64,000 nt of DNA from Verrucomicrobiota bacterium (lineage in GTDB: Bacteria > Verrucomicrobiota > Verrucomicrobiia > Chthoniobacterales > Terrimicrobiaceae): positions 62,001 through 126,000 of the forward strand of contig JAPLTG010000015.1 in the NCBI GenBank assembly GCA_026398255.1, written 5' to 3'. The notes beneath the pieces are model-generated. The model did not search any database. It was not told where the DNA came from and saw only the letters and a list, made by a program, of their open reading frames with translations. The translations under genes were made by a program, and so were the position numbers. This document shows, piece by piece, positions 55,886-64,000 of this stretch; the stretch's first letter is position 1, and every line of letters starts with the position of its first letter.

Positions 55886-57292
55886 TCAGCCGACGGAGCC
55901 TTCCATTTCAAGGTCGATGAGGCGCTTGAGTTCGACCGAGTATTCCATGGGGAATTGCTGGACGAGGTCGTTGACGAATCCGTTCACGGCGAGACTCATC
56001 GCGGCGCCCTCGGAAATGCCGCGCTGTTGCATGTAGAATATTTGCTCCGCGCTGATTTTGCTAACTGAGGCCTCGTGCTGACAGGCGTTCTCTTTTCCAC
56101 GCACGGTGATGGCGGGGTAGGTGTCCGTGCGGCTGTCGGTGTTGATGAGGAGGGCGTCGCACTCGGTGTTGTTTTTGCAACCTTTGAGGTGGCGGCCGAT
56201 CTGGACGAGGCCGCGGTAGGTCGAGCGGCCTTTGCCGATGCTGATGCTCTTCGAAACGATGTTGCTCGTGGTTTCATCGGCAGCGTGGACCATTTTGGCA
56301 CCGGTATCCTGGTGCTGTCCGTCACCGGCGAGCGCGATAGAGATGACCTCTCCACGGGCTTTGCGGCCTTTCATGATCACGCCGGGATATTTCATGGTGA
56401 GACGGGAGCCGATGTTGCAATCGATCCACTTGATCTCGGCTTCCTCGTGGGCGAGGCCGCGTTTTGTCACGAGGTTGAAAACATTCGCCGACCAGTTTTG
56501 GACTGTGATGTATTGGATTTTTGCACCCTTGAGCGCGACGAGTTCCACGACCGCGCTGTGGAGCGTGGAGGTCTCGAATTTCGGCGCTGTGCAGCCTTCC
56601 ATATACATGACCTCGCTGCCTTCGTCTGCGATGATGAGCGTGCGCTCGAACTGGCCGAAATTCTCCGCGTTGATGCGGAAGTAGGCCTGGAGCGGGTGCT
56701 TCACCTTCACGCCCGGTGGGATGTAGATGAACGAACCGCCGGAGAAGACGGCGCTGTTGAGCGCGGAGAATTTGTTGTCACCGGTCGGGATGACTTTTCC
56801 GAACCACTTCTTAAAAATCTCGGGGTGCTTTTGGAGTCCCTCGGTCGAGCCGACAAAGATCACGCCCTGTTCGCCGACGGCGGCTTTGATGTTCGAGTAG
56901 GCTGCTTCGCTGTCGAACTGGGCCTCGACGCCGGCGAGGAATTTCCGCTCCTGCTCGGGGATGCCGAGTCGCTCGAAGGTGCGCTTCACATCCTCGGGCA
57001 CATCGTCCCACGAGCGCTTCGGCTGGGTGCCTTGCGAGAGGTAGTAGCGGATGTTGTCGAAAACGATGTTCTCCAAGTCGTGGCTCGCCCAGTGGGTGGG
57101 CATGGGCATGGAGTTGAACTTGCGGAGGGCTTCCTTGCGGAACTCGCGGATCCAGTCCGGGTCTTCCTTCACATCCGAAATGTAGTCGATGGTTTTTTCC
57201 GTAAGGCCGGTGCCGGCATCGAATTCGTAGTCCACATCGTAGTGGAAGTCGCCGACCGAGCGGTCGATGTTGAGATCAGGTTTGGTTTCCAT
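55886..57292 (-). CDS. sufB: Fe-S cluster scaffold SufB
   Basis: 468 aa from the ATG at 57292 with a GGAGG box 8 bases upstream. Family segments include [51 protein letters not shown] and [19 protein letters not shown]. The [20 protein letters not shown] segment is near the end. Nascent clusters are built on SufB with sulfur from SufS; sufS, sufU and sufE are not in the window. Confidence 0.98.
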   Translation of the reverse strand: METKPDLNIDRSVGDFHYDVDYEFDAGTGLTEKTIDYISDVKEDPDWIREFRKEALRKFNSMPMPTHWASHDLENIVFDNIRYYLSQGTQPKRSWDDVPEDVKRTFERLGIPEQERKFLAGVEAQFDSEAAYSNIKAAVGEQGVIFVGSTEGLQKHPEIFKKWFGKVIPTGDNKFSALNSAVFSGGSFIYIPPGVKVKHPLQAYFRINAENFGQFERTLIIADEGSEVMYMEGCTAPKFETSTLHSAVVELVALKGAKIQYITVQNWSANVFNLVTKRGLAHEEAEIKWIDCNIGSRLTMKYPGVIMKGRKARGEVISIALAGDGQHQDTGAKMVHAADETTSNIVSKSISIGKGRSTYRGLVQIGRHLKGCKNNTECDALLINTDSRTDTYPAITVRGKENACQHEASVSKISAEQIFYMQQRGISEGAAMSLAVNGFVNDLVQQFPMEYSVELKRLIDLEMEGSVG

Positions 57293-57318
57293 GGTTTTTT
57301 CCTCCGGAGAAGCGGGAA

Positions 57319-58077
57319 TCAGGCGGTGGCGAGAATTTCTTTTTCGACCCAATCGTAACCTTGGGCCTCGAGTTTGTGGGCGAGGTTTTTGTCGCCGCTC
57401 ATGACGATGCGGCCGTCCACCATCACATGGACAACATCGGGCACGATGTAGTCGAGAAGGCGCTGGTAGTGGGTGATGACGAGAAACCCGCGCTCGGGAC
57501 TGCGCATCGCATTGACACCATCCGAGACGATGCGGAGGGCATCGATGTCGAGGCCGGAGTCGGTCTCGTCGAGCACGGCATAAACGGGATTGAGCATGGC
57601 CATCTGGAGGACCTCGCAGCGTTTCTTTTCGCCGCCGGAAAAACCCTCGTTCACCGCGCGGGAAGTGAATTTGCGGTCGATCTTGAGCGAATCCATTTTT
57701 TTGTAGAGGTGCTCGTAGTATTCGACGGCGTCGAGTTCCTCGCCCTCGGGCAGACGGGCCTGAAGAGCGGCTCGGATGAAGTTCGCAATCGTTACACCGG
57801 GGATTTCCATCGGGTATTGGAAGGCAACGAAAAGACCGGCGCGGGCGCGCTGGTCGGGCTCTTGCATTTCAAAAAGATTCAAGCCGTCGAGCGTGACCGA
57901 GCCGCCGGTGACCTCATAGTCCGGGTGGCCCGCCATGACTTTGGCGAGGGTGGATTTGCCGGAACCGTTCTTGCCCATGATCGCGTGGACTTGGCCCTTG
58001 GGAACTTCGAGGTTGAGGCCTTTGAGGATTTGGCGGTCGCCGATGTTGGCGGAGAGGTTTTCGATTTTGAGGCTCAT
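57319..58077 (-). CDS. sufC: Fe-S assembly ATPase SufC
   Basis: 252 aa ABC ATPase. Walker [10 protein letters not shown] is at 35-43, the signature is [15 protein letters not shown], and Walker B is [14 protein letters not shown]. The family-specific [13 protein letters not shown] is present. It powers conformational change of SufBD. It starts 11 bp after the Fur-family gene and lies 26 bp before sufB. Confidence 0.98.
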   Translation of the reverse strand: MSLKIENLSANIGDRQILKGLNLEVPKGQVHAIMGKNGSGKSTLAKVMAGHPDYEVTGGSVTLDGLNLFEMQEPDQRARAGLFVAFQYPMEIPGVTIANFIRAALQARLPEGEELDAVEYYEHLYKKMDSLKIDRKFTSRAVNEGFSGGEKKRCEVLQMAMLNPVYAVLDETDSGLDIDALRIVSDGVNAMRSPERGFLVITHYQRLLDYIVPDVVHVMVDGRIVMSGDKNLAHKLEAQGYDWVEKEILATA

Positions 58078-58088
58078 GGTGTGCTATT

Positions 58089-58529
58089 TCAGTTGTTGGA
58101 TTTTTTGCAGTTTGGGCAGGTGCCGCGCAGGGTGATTTCGGAATTGTTGACGGAAAACCGGGCGGGAACTTTGAGGAATTGGGTTATTTTGCCTTCCTTC
58201 GCGATCGGGATGTCGGTCACCGCGCCGCAGGATTGGCAAATGAAATGCCCGTGGTCGCTGACATTCGGGCAATAGCGGGTCGCCTCGCGCTCGACATTGA
58301 CCTGCTTGGCGAGACCGCAATCGACCAGCGTCTCGAGGCAGTTGTAGACTGTGGCCAGCGAAATGCCGGGTATGCGCTGCTTGGCGCGAATGAACACCTC
58401 GGTCGCCGTCGGGTGGTCCCGCTCGTCGAGGAGGACATTGTAAACCTCGCGGCGCTGGGGCGTAAGGCGATGACCATTGTGGCTGATCGTCTCCTCGTAG
58501 TCGGAAGGCACTGTTTTTCTCGCAGGCAT
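58089..58529 (-). CDS. Fur/PerR-family regulator of the suf operon
   Basis: 146 aa from the ATG at 58529. The winged helix has NGHRLTPQRREVYNVLL and GISLATVYNCLETLVDCGLA. Metal-binding features are SDHGHFICQSCG and the C-terminal CPNCKK, two CxxC pairs forming the structural zinc site. As first gene of fur-sufCBD it presumably represses the operon according to iron or peroxide. A palindrome typical of PerR/Fur boxes lies 35 bp upstream. Whether it is Fur or PerR cannot be settled from the sequence. Confidence 0.92.
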   Translation of the reverse strand: MPARKTVPSDYEETISHNGHRLTPQRREVYNVLLDERDHPTATEVFIRAKQRIPGISLATVYNCLETLVDCGLAKQVNVEREATRYCPNVSDHGHFICQSCGAVTDIPIAKEGKITQFLKVPARFSVNNSEITLRGTCPNCKKSNN

Positions 58530-58564
58530 GGCGGGACAACTTATCCGCCAAGCTTCCCCTAACA

Positions 58565-58575
58565 AGAATTATTCT
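58565..58575. promoter_or_regulatory. Fur/PerR-type operator upstream of fur-sufCBD
   Basis: AGAATTATTCT is a perfect 5-1-5 palindrome, flanked by A/T, in the gap between the regulator gene and the SYLF gene. It matches the A/T-rich inverted repeat of PerR boxes (ATAAT-N-ATTAT) at most positions. It is the obvious site for autoregulation. Confidence 0.6.
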
Positions 58576-58593
58576 AAATAAAGGCCATGCCAC

Positions 58594-59148
58594 TCACTCG
58601 CTCGGCGAGTATTCGGTGAGTTTGTTTTTTCCGATCCCGAGCGAAATCATGAGCCCTTCCTGACCGAACAGAAACGGGTGCACGCCGGATTTTACCGAGG
58701 AGGTGGAAAGTTTTCCGCTGAGGATTCCATCAGCCACCACGAGAGATGGAGCGATTCCAAATTCAAATCCTCCCCAACGGTAGAGTTCGTCTAGGGCTGT
58801 TTGATCCTCGAAGAAAATCACGTAGTCGAATTTTTGCACTCCGAGTTCCAGCCCCGCTGAAATTCCCGTAAGATTGAAATAGGCTGCTGGGGCGTTTTTA
58901 AAAAACAGGACGCCGGTTCCAGATTGAATCGCTAGGCCGAGCCCCACCATGTGCGCATCGGGAAACACCAATACTGCCAAGCAGCGGCGACCTAAGTCAG
59001 CCGCCGCCGAATTTCTCGAGTAGACCTTGGATAGCGCGCCGCGGGCCTCGCGCTCGAGTTCGGGTTTTGAAAACGCAGCGGCGTCCGACAAGCAGGCCGC
59101 CGCCACAGCCAGAAGGAGACCCCATTTCACCAGCCAAGACATTCTCAT
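58594..59148 (-). CDS. SYLF-domain (YSC84-like) secreted lipid-binding protein
   Basis: 184 aa from the ATG at 59148 (a TTG at 59154 and an ATG at 59142 are alternatives). A signal peptide of about 25 residues ends AAA. The SYLF core is visible: CLAVLVFPDAHMVGLGLAIQ, SGTGVLF, GISAGLELGVQKFDYVIFF, and WGGFEFGIAPSL. Eukaryotic members bind phosphoinositides; the bacterial role is unknown, probably in the envelope. Confidence 0.88.
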   Translation of the reverse strand: MRMSWLVKWGLLLAVAAACLSDAAAFSKPELEREARGALSKVYSRNSAAADLGRRCLAVLVFPDAHMVGLGLAIQSGTGVLFFKNAPAAYFNLTGISAGLELGVQKFDYVIFFEDQTALDELYRWGGFEFGIAPSLVVADGILSGKLSTSSVKSGVHPFLFGQEGLMISLGIGKNKLTEYSPSE

Positions 59149-59207
59149 GCGCAAACCCTAAGGCCCGCCCGCCCCCTGCCAATGCGGGGAAAACCCCCGT
59201 CGGCTTT

Positions 59208-60326
59208 TTAGCGAGCGAGGCTTGGCTTGGGCGGCGGGTCGGACCTCACTCCCACGCGCACCAGATCGATGTCCTCCTCGCGAAAATTTCCGAGCCCGAG
59301 GGCCGAGGCGCTCTCAAGCCAACGCGTCATATCGACCAACGAGGGCAATTTCGAAGGCGTGCGGTTTTCATCGAGCAACCGCAACGCCGTGGCATCGATC
59401 GCCACCGGATCCTTGCTCGCAAAAAGGGTGTGATACTCGACGAGGAATCCGGGGTTCGGAAATGGTCCGCCGGCGTATTGCAAAACAAGACCATCCAAAA
59501 TCGTGAGGACAACTTTCCCGCTGATCATGGCATCGGCGTAGATTTCGGCGAGGTAGGGATCGCCGTGCTCGGGCGCGCGGGTGAAGCGGCGCCAATTGTC
59601 GAGATTCGACAAGGCCATGTTCGCAAGGGCTCCATGGATTCCTGTCTGGAAGCTGTCTTGGAGCGAGGGGACATTCACGACTTTGTCCACTTCGGCGCTC
59701 AGGATTTTCGACCAACTACTCGTGCTGCTGAGCTGATCGCCGTTCCCCAAAACATCCACCATGCTCGAGCCCTCGCGGTCGCCAAATTTGCTGTCGCCCC
59801 AGATCAAGCGACCGATGACCGGGGCGGTGACGATGGATTTCGTGTCATAGCCCTTCGCGGGATCGATCCAGCGCAAGCGGTAGAGCGAGCTTTTGGGATT
59901 GAATCCGGCTGTCAGCAAATCCTCGGAGTTGCGGTCCCATACGATGATGTTCGATGGCAGGATTCCCGCCGAGGCGAGTCCGATGGCGATCGCATCCACC
60001 ACCGCCGGGTGCGTTCCACTGACCGCCCCGCCCGACGCCGCGACCTTGATTCCCACGCGGTCGGTGGGTTTCACCAGCGAGGCCCAGGCTGCGGCGGGAT
60101 TGGGTTTTCCAGTCGTCGCGCAGACGAGGTTGTCCACCATGCGGCGCACGACGGCGGGATTTACACCGCGCCCGGACGGCTTAGAGGCGGTTTCCATTGC
60201 GTAGTAGACGGTGGATTTTGGAGAACCCGCAAAAGCGATCCCGGCCAAGGCGAAGATAAAAAACAGAACGGCGCGGACATTGCGGCGGCTAATCGTGGAG
60301 GCTAGGGTCGGGCGGTGGTCCGGCAT
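59208..60326 (-). CDS. exported DUF362 protein
   Basis: 372 aa from the ATG at 60326. The N-terminus has ISRRNVRAVLFFIFALAGIA, a signal peptide with a twin-Arg-like start. The DUF362 pattern follows: DRVGIKVAASGG near residue 80, HPAVVDAIAIGL, NIIVWDRNSEDLLTAGF, VDKVVNVPSLQDSFQTGIHGALANMALSNLDNWRRF split across ~190-235, and SKDPVAIDATAL. There is no ferredoxin domain. The function of the family is unknown. Its start overlaps the divergent hemW start by 12 bp. Confidence 0.85.
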   Translation of the reverse strand: MPDHRPTLASTISRRNVRAVLFFIFALAGIAFAGSPKSTVYYAMETASKPSGRGVNPAVVRRMVDNLVCATTGKPNPAAAWASLVKPTDRVGIKVAASGGAVSGTHPAVVDAIAIGLASAGILPSNIIVWDRNSEDLLTAGFNPKSSLYRLRWIDPAKGYDTKSIVTAPVIGRLIWGDSKFGDREGSSMVDVLGNGDQLSSTSSWSKILSAEVDKVVNVPSLQDSFQTGIHGALANMALSNLDNWRRFTRAPEHGDPYLAEIYADAMISGKVVLTILDGLVLQYAGGPFPNPGFLVEYHTLFASKDPVAIDATALRLLDENRTPSKLPSLVDMTRWLESASALGLGNFREEDIDLVRVGVRSDPPPKPSLAR

Positions 60327-61400
60327 CTTTATGTTCACATTCCGTTTTGTCCGAAGGTATGTCCCTATTGCAGCTTCTACAAGGAGGCGAGCGACCGGAA
60401 TAAAACCAAGGCCTTCCTCGACGCCGTGCTTGCCGAGGCTGAGATCGAGGCCGAGGGACTCGCGCCGTGGACGATTTTTTTCGGCGGCGGCACCCCCTCC
60501 GCTCTCTCGACCTCGCAACTCCAATACCTGATTGGCGGACTGCGCGAGCGGGTGGATTTTTCCGAGGTGCGGGAATTCACCCTCGAGATGAACCCAGCCA
60601 CTGTTTCACTGGAAAAAGCCAAGGCCCTGCTCGCACTCGGCGTCAACCGCGTGAGCATGGGCGTGCAGTCTTGGGACGAAGAGCTTTTGAAAACCCTCGG
60701 TCGCGTCCACTCCGGAACACAAGCCCGGCGCAGCTACGAAATCCTCCGCGAGGCGGGCGTGCCCAATGTGAACCTCGACTTGATTTTCGGTATTCCCGGG
60801 CAGGATCGCGGGCAGTGGATCGAATCTCTGCGCCAGACGGTCGCGCTCGATCCTGACCACATTTCCGCCTATTGCCTCACCTACGAGGAGGACACTGAGT
60901 ATTTCGAGCGCTTCCGCCGTGGAGAACTTGTGCCCGTGACAGAAACGGACGCCGATTTTTTCGAGGTCGCGATGGATACCCTCGAGCAGGCGGGCTACCG
61001 GCAATATGAAATCTCGAACTACGCCAAGCCCGGTCGCGAGTGCCTGCACAATCTCGGCTATTGGCAAGGATCGGACTACGCTGGCTTCGGCCCCAGTGCG
61101 GTTTCGACCCGCGGCGGCTGGCGACGGAAAAACCTCGCCGATACCGAGGCCTACACCCAACGCGTCCTCGTGGGCGGGGATCGCTTCGAAACCCTCGAGC
61201 GACTGGACGCCGAAACGCTCCGCTTCGAAAGCCTATCCCTGGGGCTTCGGACCCGCGAGGGAGTTCCCTCGGATTCTTTCGACGAGGGCCGGCTTCGCAC
61301 GCTCGCGGCGCATGGGTTTGTTGGAATTTCCGATGGCCGAGTGACACTCACGCGCCAGGGCCGACTCGTGGCCGACCAAGTCACCACCGAGCTCCTCTAG
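60315..61400 (+). CDS. hemW: HemW-like radical SAM haem chaperone
   Basis: 361 aa from a GTG at 60315. The radical SAM cluster is Cys12, Cys16 and Cys19 (CPKVCPYCSF), preceded by HIPFC as in HemW. FFGGGTPSAL, GVNRVSMGVQSWDEELLKTL and NLDLIFGIPGQ are conserved. The extra Cys of true HemN is absent, so haem trafficking rather than coproporphyrinogen oxidation is expected. It fits with the haem-copper oxidase genes elsewhere in the window. Confidence 0.93.
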   Translation: MVRHLYVHIPFCPKVCPYCSFYKEASDRNKTKAFLDAVLAEAEIEAEGLAPWTIFFGGGTPSALSTSQLQYLIGGLRERVDFSEVREFTLEMNPATVSLEKAKALLALGVNRVSMGVQSWDEELLKTLGRVHSGTQARRSYEILREAGVPNVNLDLIFGIPGQDRGQWIESLRQTVALDPDHISAYCLTYEEDTEYFERFRRGELVPVTETDADFFEVAMDTLEQAGYRQYEISNYAKPGRECLHNLGYWQGSDYAGFGPSAVSTRGGWRRKNLADTEAYTQRVLVGGDRFETLERLDAETLRFESLSLGLRTREGVPSDSFDEGRLRTLAAHGFVGISDGRVTLTRQGRLVADQVTTELL

Positions 61401-61559
61401 CCTCGGCTGATTCAAAATTTGGAAAGTGTCTAAAATTCGGCAGATGGGGTGAATTACTGATTAAAAAAAACCAAATTCGAATTGACCTGACCTAGAAAAC
61501 TCATCATACACCGCCCATCACTTTGCTAACCCAAGGTGACCAAAAACAAAAAACCACAT

Positions 61560-62081
61560 ATGAAAAAACTCACAATCGCACTCGTTGCAGTTGCTGTCTC
61601 CGTCACTGGCGCCTTCGCAGGCACCACCGCGAAGACCTTCAAAGAAACCGTCGCTCCAGCCCCGGAATGCAAATTCCGTGACCAAGAGCTTCAAGTTGAC
61701 GCCTTCGCTGCTGGCGCCTTCTACAATTCCGGCCGTCCCTTCTGGGGTGGTGGTCTCGGAGTCAACTACTTCTTCACCAAATACATTGGTCTCGGCGTCG
61801 AGCAACTCATCGGCGGCCGCGGCGACAACGCGGAATGGGCTACCATTGGTAACCTCTTCATCCGTTACCCATTCTGCTTCGGCCTCGCTCCTTACGCGAT
61901 GGTCGGCGGTGGCGCCGCTTACGGCACTGGCGTCGGACACGGCTTCGGCCATGTCGGTGGCGGTCTCGAGTATCGCGTGACCGACAACATCGGTCTCTTC
62001 AGCGACGCCCGTTATGTCTATTCCTCGGAAGATCCGAAGAATGGTCTCCTCGGCCGCGCTGGTCTCCGCTTCGCGTTCTAA
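61560..62081 (+). CDS. outer-membrane beta-barrel protein
   Basis: 173 aa from the ATG at 61560. Signal peptide 1-20 (ends AFA). The mature protein has alternating Gly/aromatic strands (FWGGGLGVNYFFTKYIGLGV, APYAMVGGGAAYG, LEYRVTDNIGLFSDARYVY) and ends in Phe, the outer-membrane insertion signal. Probably eight strands, OmpA/OmpW-like. It is followed by a strong terminator and codon use suggests high expression. The role is unknown. Confidence 0.85.
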   Translation: MKKLTIALVAVAVSVTGAFAGTTAKTFKETVAPAPECKFRDQELQVDAFAAGAFYNSGRPFWGGGLGVNYFFTKYIGLGVEQLIGGRGDNAEWATIGNLFIRYPFCFGLAPYAMVGGGAAYGTGVGHGFGHVGGGLEYRVTDNIGLFSDARYVYSSEDPKNGLLGRAGLRFAF

Positions 62082-62106
62082 GATCCGTTTAGAAACTCAA
62101 CAAAAA

Positions 62107-62134
62107 AAGCCGACTCGCAAGGGTCGGCTTTTTT
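62107..62134 (+). terminator. rho-independent terminator after the beta-barrel gene
   Basis: Stem AAGCCGAC (62107-62114) with GTCGGCTT (62123-62130), 8-base loop, then further T residues to 62134. A-rich sequence on the 5' side would let it work in both directions. Confidence 0.93.
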
Positions 62135-62150
62135 ATTTTCCATACGCTTC

Positions 62151-63689
62151 GTGAAAAACACCCTGCTCATTCTTGGCGATCAACTCACCTTGGAGAACAC
62201 TGCCCTCGACGCCGGGGAGATCGGGCGGGATCGCGTTCTCCTCATCGAGGCGCGCGACTCGGGGCCGGCCCACAAGATCAAGCGCGTCTTCCACCTCGCC
62301 GCACTAAAGGCCTTCGCCGAGGAATTGCGCGGGCATGGTTGGGAGGTGGAGCATCACCGGATCGGCGAGACGCCGACTTTTCGCGAGGCGCTTCTTGGGC
62401 ATCTCCAAAAAAACCACCCCTCCGCGCTGATCGCGATGGAGCCGAATAATTGGTCCCAGCTCAAAGCCCTCGAAGAAGTCACCGCCGAAACCGGAATCCC
62501 CCTCCGCCTCACACCGACATGTCAGTTTGTTTCGCCGCGCGAGGAGTTTTTGAAATCCGCCCAAGGCAAAAAACGCCTTCTCATGGAGTCCCACTACCGA
62601 AGGATGCGCCAGGAACTCGGCGTCCTCATGCACTCCGATGGGGAACCCGAAGGGGGCGCATGGAATTTCGACTCGGAAAATCGCAAAACCGTCCGCGATT
62701 GGAAAAAAGACGGCGCGCCAAAACCTCCCCGACCGGTGACTTCGCAGCGACCACAGGATCCCATCGTGCTCGAAGCCATCGCCGAGGTGAACCGGTGGTT
62801 TCCGAACGACCCCGGTCGCGCCGAGGATTTCTGGCTGCCCCACACCCGCGAGGGGGCGCTGGAGTTGCTCGAGGAATTTGTCTCAAAACGCCTTGCGCTT
62901 TTTGGGAACTACCAAGACCTTATGCTGCTCGACTCGCCCACGATGTTTCACAGCATCATCGCAGCTCCGCTAAATCTCGGGCTACTCCTTCCCATGGAAT
63001 GCATCGATGCCGCCATTCGCGCCTACCGGGGCGGCCGCGCTCCGATCGCGGCGGTGGAAGGATTCGTGCGGCAAATCATCGGCTGGAGGGAATTTGTGAA
63101 TGGCGTTTATTGGCTGAAAATGCCCGACTACCTCGCATCGAACTCACTGGAGGCCAAACGCCCGCTGCCGGAATTTTTCTATTCTGGCGACACCTCGATG
63201 AACTGCCTCCGGAGTGTCATCGGCGAAGTCCGCGGCACTGCCTACAACCACCACATCCAGCGACTCATGATCCTCGGGAATTTCCTCCTCCTTGCCGGAA
63301 TCGATCCGCAGCAGTCGCACGATTGGTTTTTGGAAATGTATATCGACGCCCACGAATGGGTCATGGCCGCCAATGTGCTCGGCATGGCCCTCCATGCGGA
63401 CGGTGGATTCATGGCCACCAAGCCCTACGCCGCCTCGGCCGCCTACATTTCGAAGATGAGCAACTACTGCTCCGGCTGCGCCTACGACCCCGCCAAAAAA
63501 TCCGGCCCCGGCGCGTGTCCCTTCAATTTGTTGTATTGGGATTTCTACGACCGCCACGCCGACCGCTTTGCCTCGAACCCTCGCACGAGCATGATGGTGA
63601 ACTCCTGGAAAAAACGCCCCGAGCCCGAACGCGAAAAAATCAAAAACGAGGCGCGTCAATTTCTCGAGAAACTCACCGATAATCCTTGA
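62151..63689 (+). CDS. FeS-type cryptochrome/photolyase (PhrB-like, FeS-BCP class)
   Basis: 512 aa from a GTG at 62151, just after a terminator. The N-terminal alpha/beta domain starts TLLILGDQLT. The FAD-binding helical part has FVRQIIGWREFVNGVYW and LMILGNFLLLAGIDPQQSHDW. The four 4Fe-4S ligands are Cys352, Cys440, Cys443 and Cys456 (YCSGCAYDP and GACPFNLLYW). This class contains prokaryotic (6-4) photolyases and cryptochromes. It would repair UV photoproducts using light. It shares the need for Fe-S supply with the nearby suf genes, though not their operon. Confidence 0.93.
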   Translation: MKNTLLILGDQLTLENTALDAGEIGRDRVLLIEARDSGPAHKIKRVFHLAALKAFAEELRGHGWEVEHHRIGETPTFREALLGHLQKNHPSALIAMEPNNWSQLKALEEVTAETGIPLRLTPTCQFVSPREEFLKSAQGKKRLLMESHYRRMRQELGVLMHSDGEPEGGAWNFDSENRKTVRDWKKDGAPKPPRPVTSQRPQDPIVLEAIAEVNRWFPNDPGRAEDFWLPHTREGALELLEEFVSKRLALFGNYQDLMLLDSPTMFHSIIAAPLNLGLLLPMECIDAAIRAYRGGRAPIAAVEGFVRQIIGWREFVNGVYWLKMPDYLASNSLEAKRPLPEFFYSGDTSMNCLRSVIGEVRGTAYNHHIQRLMILGNFLLLAGIDPQQSHDWFLEMYIDAHEWVMAANVLGMALHADGGFMATKPYAASAAYISKMSNYCSGCAYDPAKKSGPGACPFNLLYWDFYDRHADRFASNPRTSMMVNSWKKRPEPEREKIKNEARQFLEKLTDNP

Positions 63690-63736
63690 AAATATAAAGT
63701 TGATATTTCGATTTTAAAGGATTATTGAGGCATCAA

Positions 63737-64000
63737 ATGCTTGATCGATCTGATGCCTTAAAATCTGTCCGCAATGCTTTTGCGGCGCATCCGGCCGTTG
63801 GAATTGTCGGACCTCGCCAATGCGGCAAGACCACCTTGGCCCGATTTTTCGCTGAAGCGGAAGGAAACTTCACTTTTTTTGATCTGGAGCGGGCGGTGGA
63901 TCGCCGCAAGTTGGAGGCACCGGAACAAACTCTGGCACCTTTGGAAGGGTTGGTGGTCATTGATGAGATCCAGCGGCAACCGGCCTTGTTCGAAACACTC
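63737..64000 (+). CDS. AAA ATPase of the DUF4143-associated type, 3' end cut by window
   Basis: The frame from the ATG at 63737 stays open to the window end (88 codons); a GAGG box lies at 63727-63730. Walker A is GPRQCGKTT (25-33) and Walker B is LVVIDEIQ (72-79). The order DxxxALKS...VGIVGPRQCGKTTLA...LEGLVVIDEIQRQP is that of predicted ATPases that carry a C-terminal DUF4143. They are common as solitary, mobile or defence-associated genes of unknown role. The rest of the protein lies outside. Confidence 0.88.
   Translation, partial: MLDRSDALKSVRNAFAAHPAVGIVGPRQCGKTTLARFFAEAEGNFTFFDLERAVDRRKLEAPEQTLAPLEGLVVIDEIQRQPALFETL

Overview
The window is a GC-rich (roughly 60 %) bacterial chromosome segment with dense, mostly ATGA-overlapping gene strings. 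It carries rplA-rplJ-rplL-rpoB-rpoC-rpsB-tsf, a fur-sufC-sufB-sufD cluster, a cytochrome c oxidase/haem A operon, SurA-like foldases, a lipoprotein and an outer-membrane beta-barrel, so the host has a Gram-negative envelope. The mix of GH106-like rhamnosidase, multi-domain esterase, DUF362, SYLF, TMTC-like TPR membrane protein and REP-like palindromes fits Verrucomicrobiota best. That assignment is inference from gene content; no rRNA is present.

Layout. 1-7122 (+): a four-gene carbohydrate operon of a truncated GH106-like glycosidase, a secreted esterase, a sensor histidine kinase and a NarL-type regulator. 7554-16770: an integrative element in the 3' end of tRNA-Tyr, bounded by perfect 65-bp direct repeats. 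It encodes a tyrosine integrase, an unknown 363-aa protein, an AlpA/Xis-like HTH protein, an unannotated-size 53-aa protein, a primase-like protein and an SF3-type helicase, all linked by ATGA overlaps or short gaps. It also carries an oppositely oriented, AT-richer restriction-modification pair (MvaI/BcnI-type nuclease plus C5 methylase) and a long nested inverted repeat. This layout resembles replicating phage satellites.

16713-22344 (-): tRNA-Tyr, cyclophilin, YgfZ, a beta-hydroxyacid dehydrogenase, a parvulin lipoprotein and an ABC-F ATPase. 22490-33898 (-): the transcription/translation block, in which rpsB-tsf directly follows rpoC and rplK is absent upstream of rplA. A divergent promoter region then leads to rpoZ-smpB (+). 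34734-39912: a RibD C-terminal fragment, a flippase-like membrane protein, a TIM-barrel isomerase, a basic coiled-coil/winged-helix protein, a phosphopantetheinyl transferase and a TMTC-like glycosyltransferase-type protein.

40050-45857 (+): ctaD-ctaA-ctaB-small TM protein-ctaE-sco-small CxxC membrane protein-DUF420, which builds haem A and assembles an aa3-type oxidase. Subunit II is not in the window. 46091-48670 (+): an unknown Cys-tailed protein, a HAD phosphatase and a GlcD-type FAD oxidase. 48813-54555 (-): SurA-like foldase, Mfd, aminodeoxychorismate-lyase-like enzyme and a VapC/Phd-type toxin-antitoxin pair. 54595-58529 (-): fur-sufCBD with a palindromic operator. 58594-64000: SYLF protein, DUF362 protein, HemW (starts overlapping divergently), a beta-barrel protein, an FeS photolyase and a truncated AAA ATPase.

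The most interesting parts are the satellite-like element with its att architecture (tandem 11-bp-spaced repeats flanking the core, and a second degenerate copy of its arm outside the element), the 53-aa coupled gene, the nested 61-bp inverted repeat, and a palindromic repeat that has become part of the YgfZ coding sequence.
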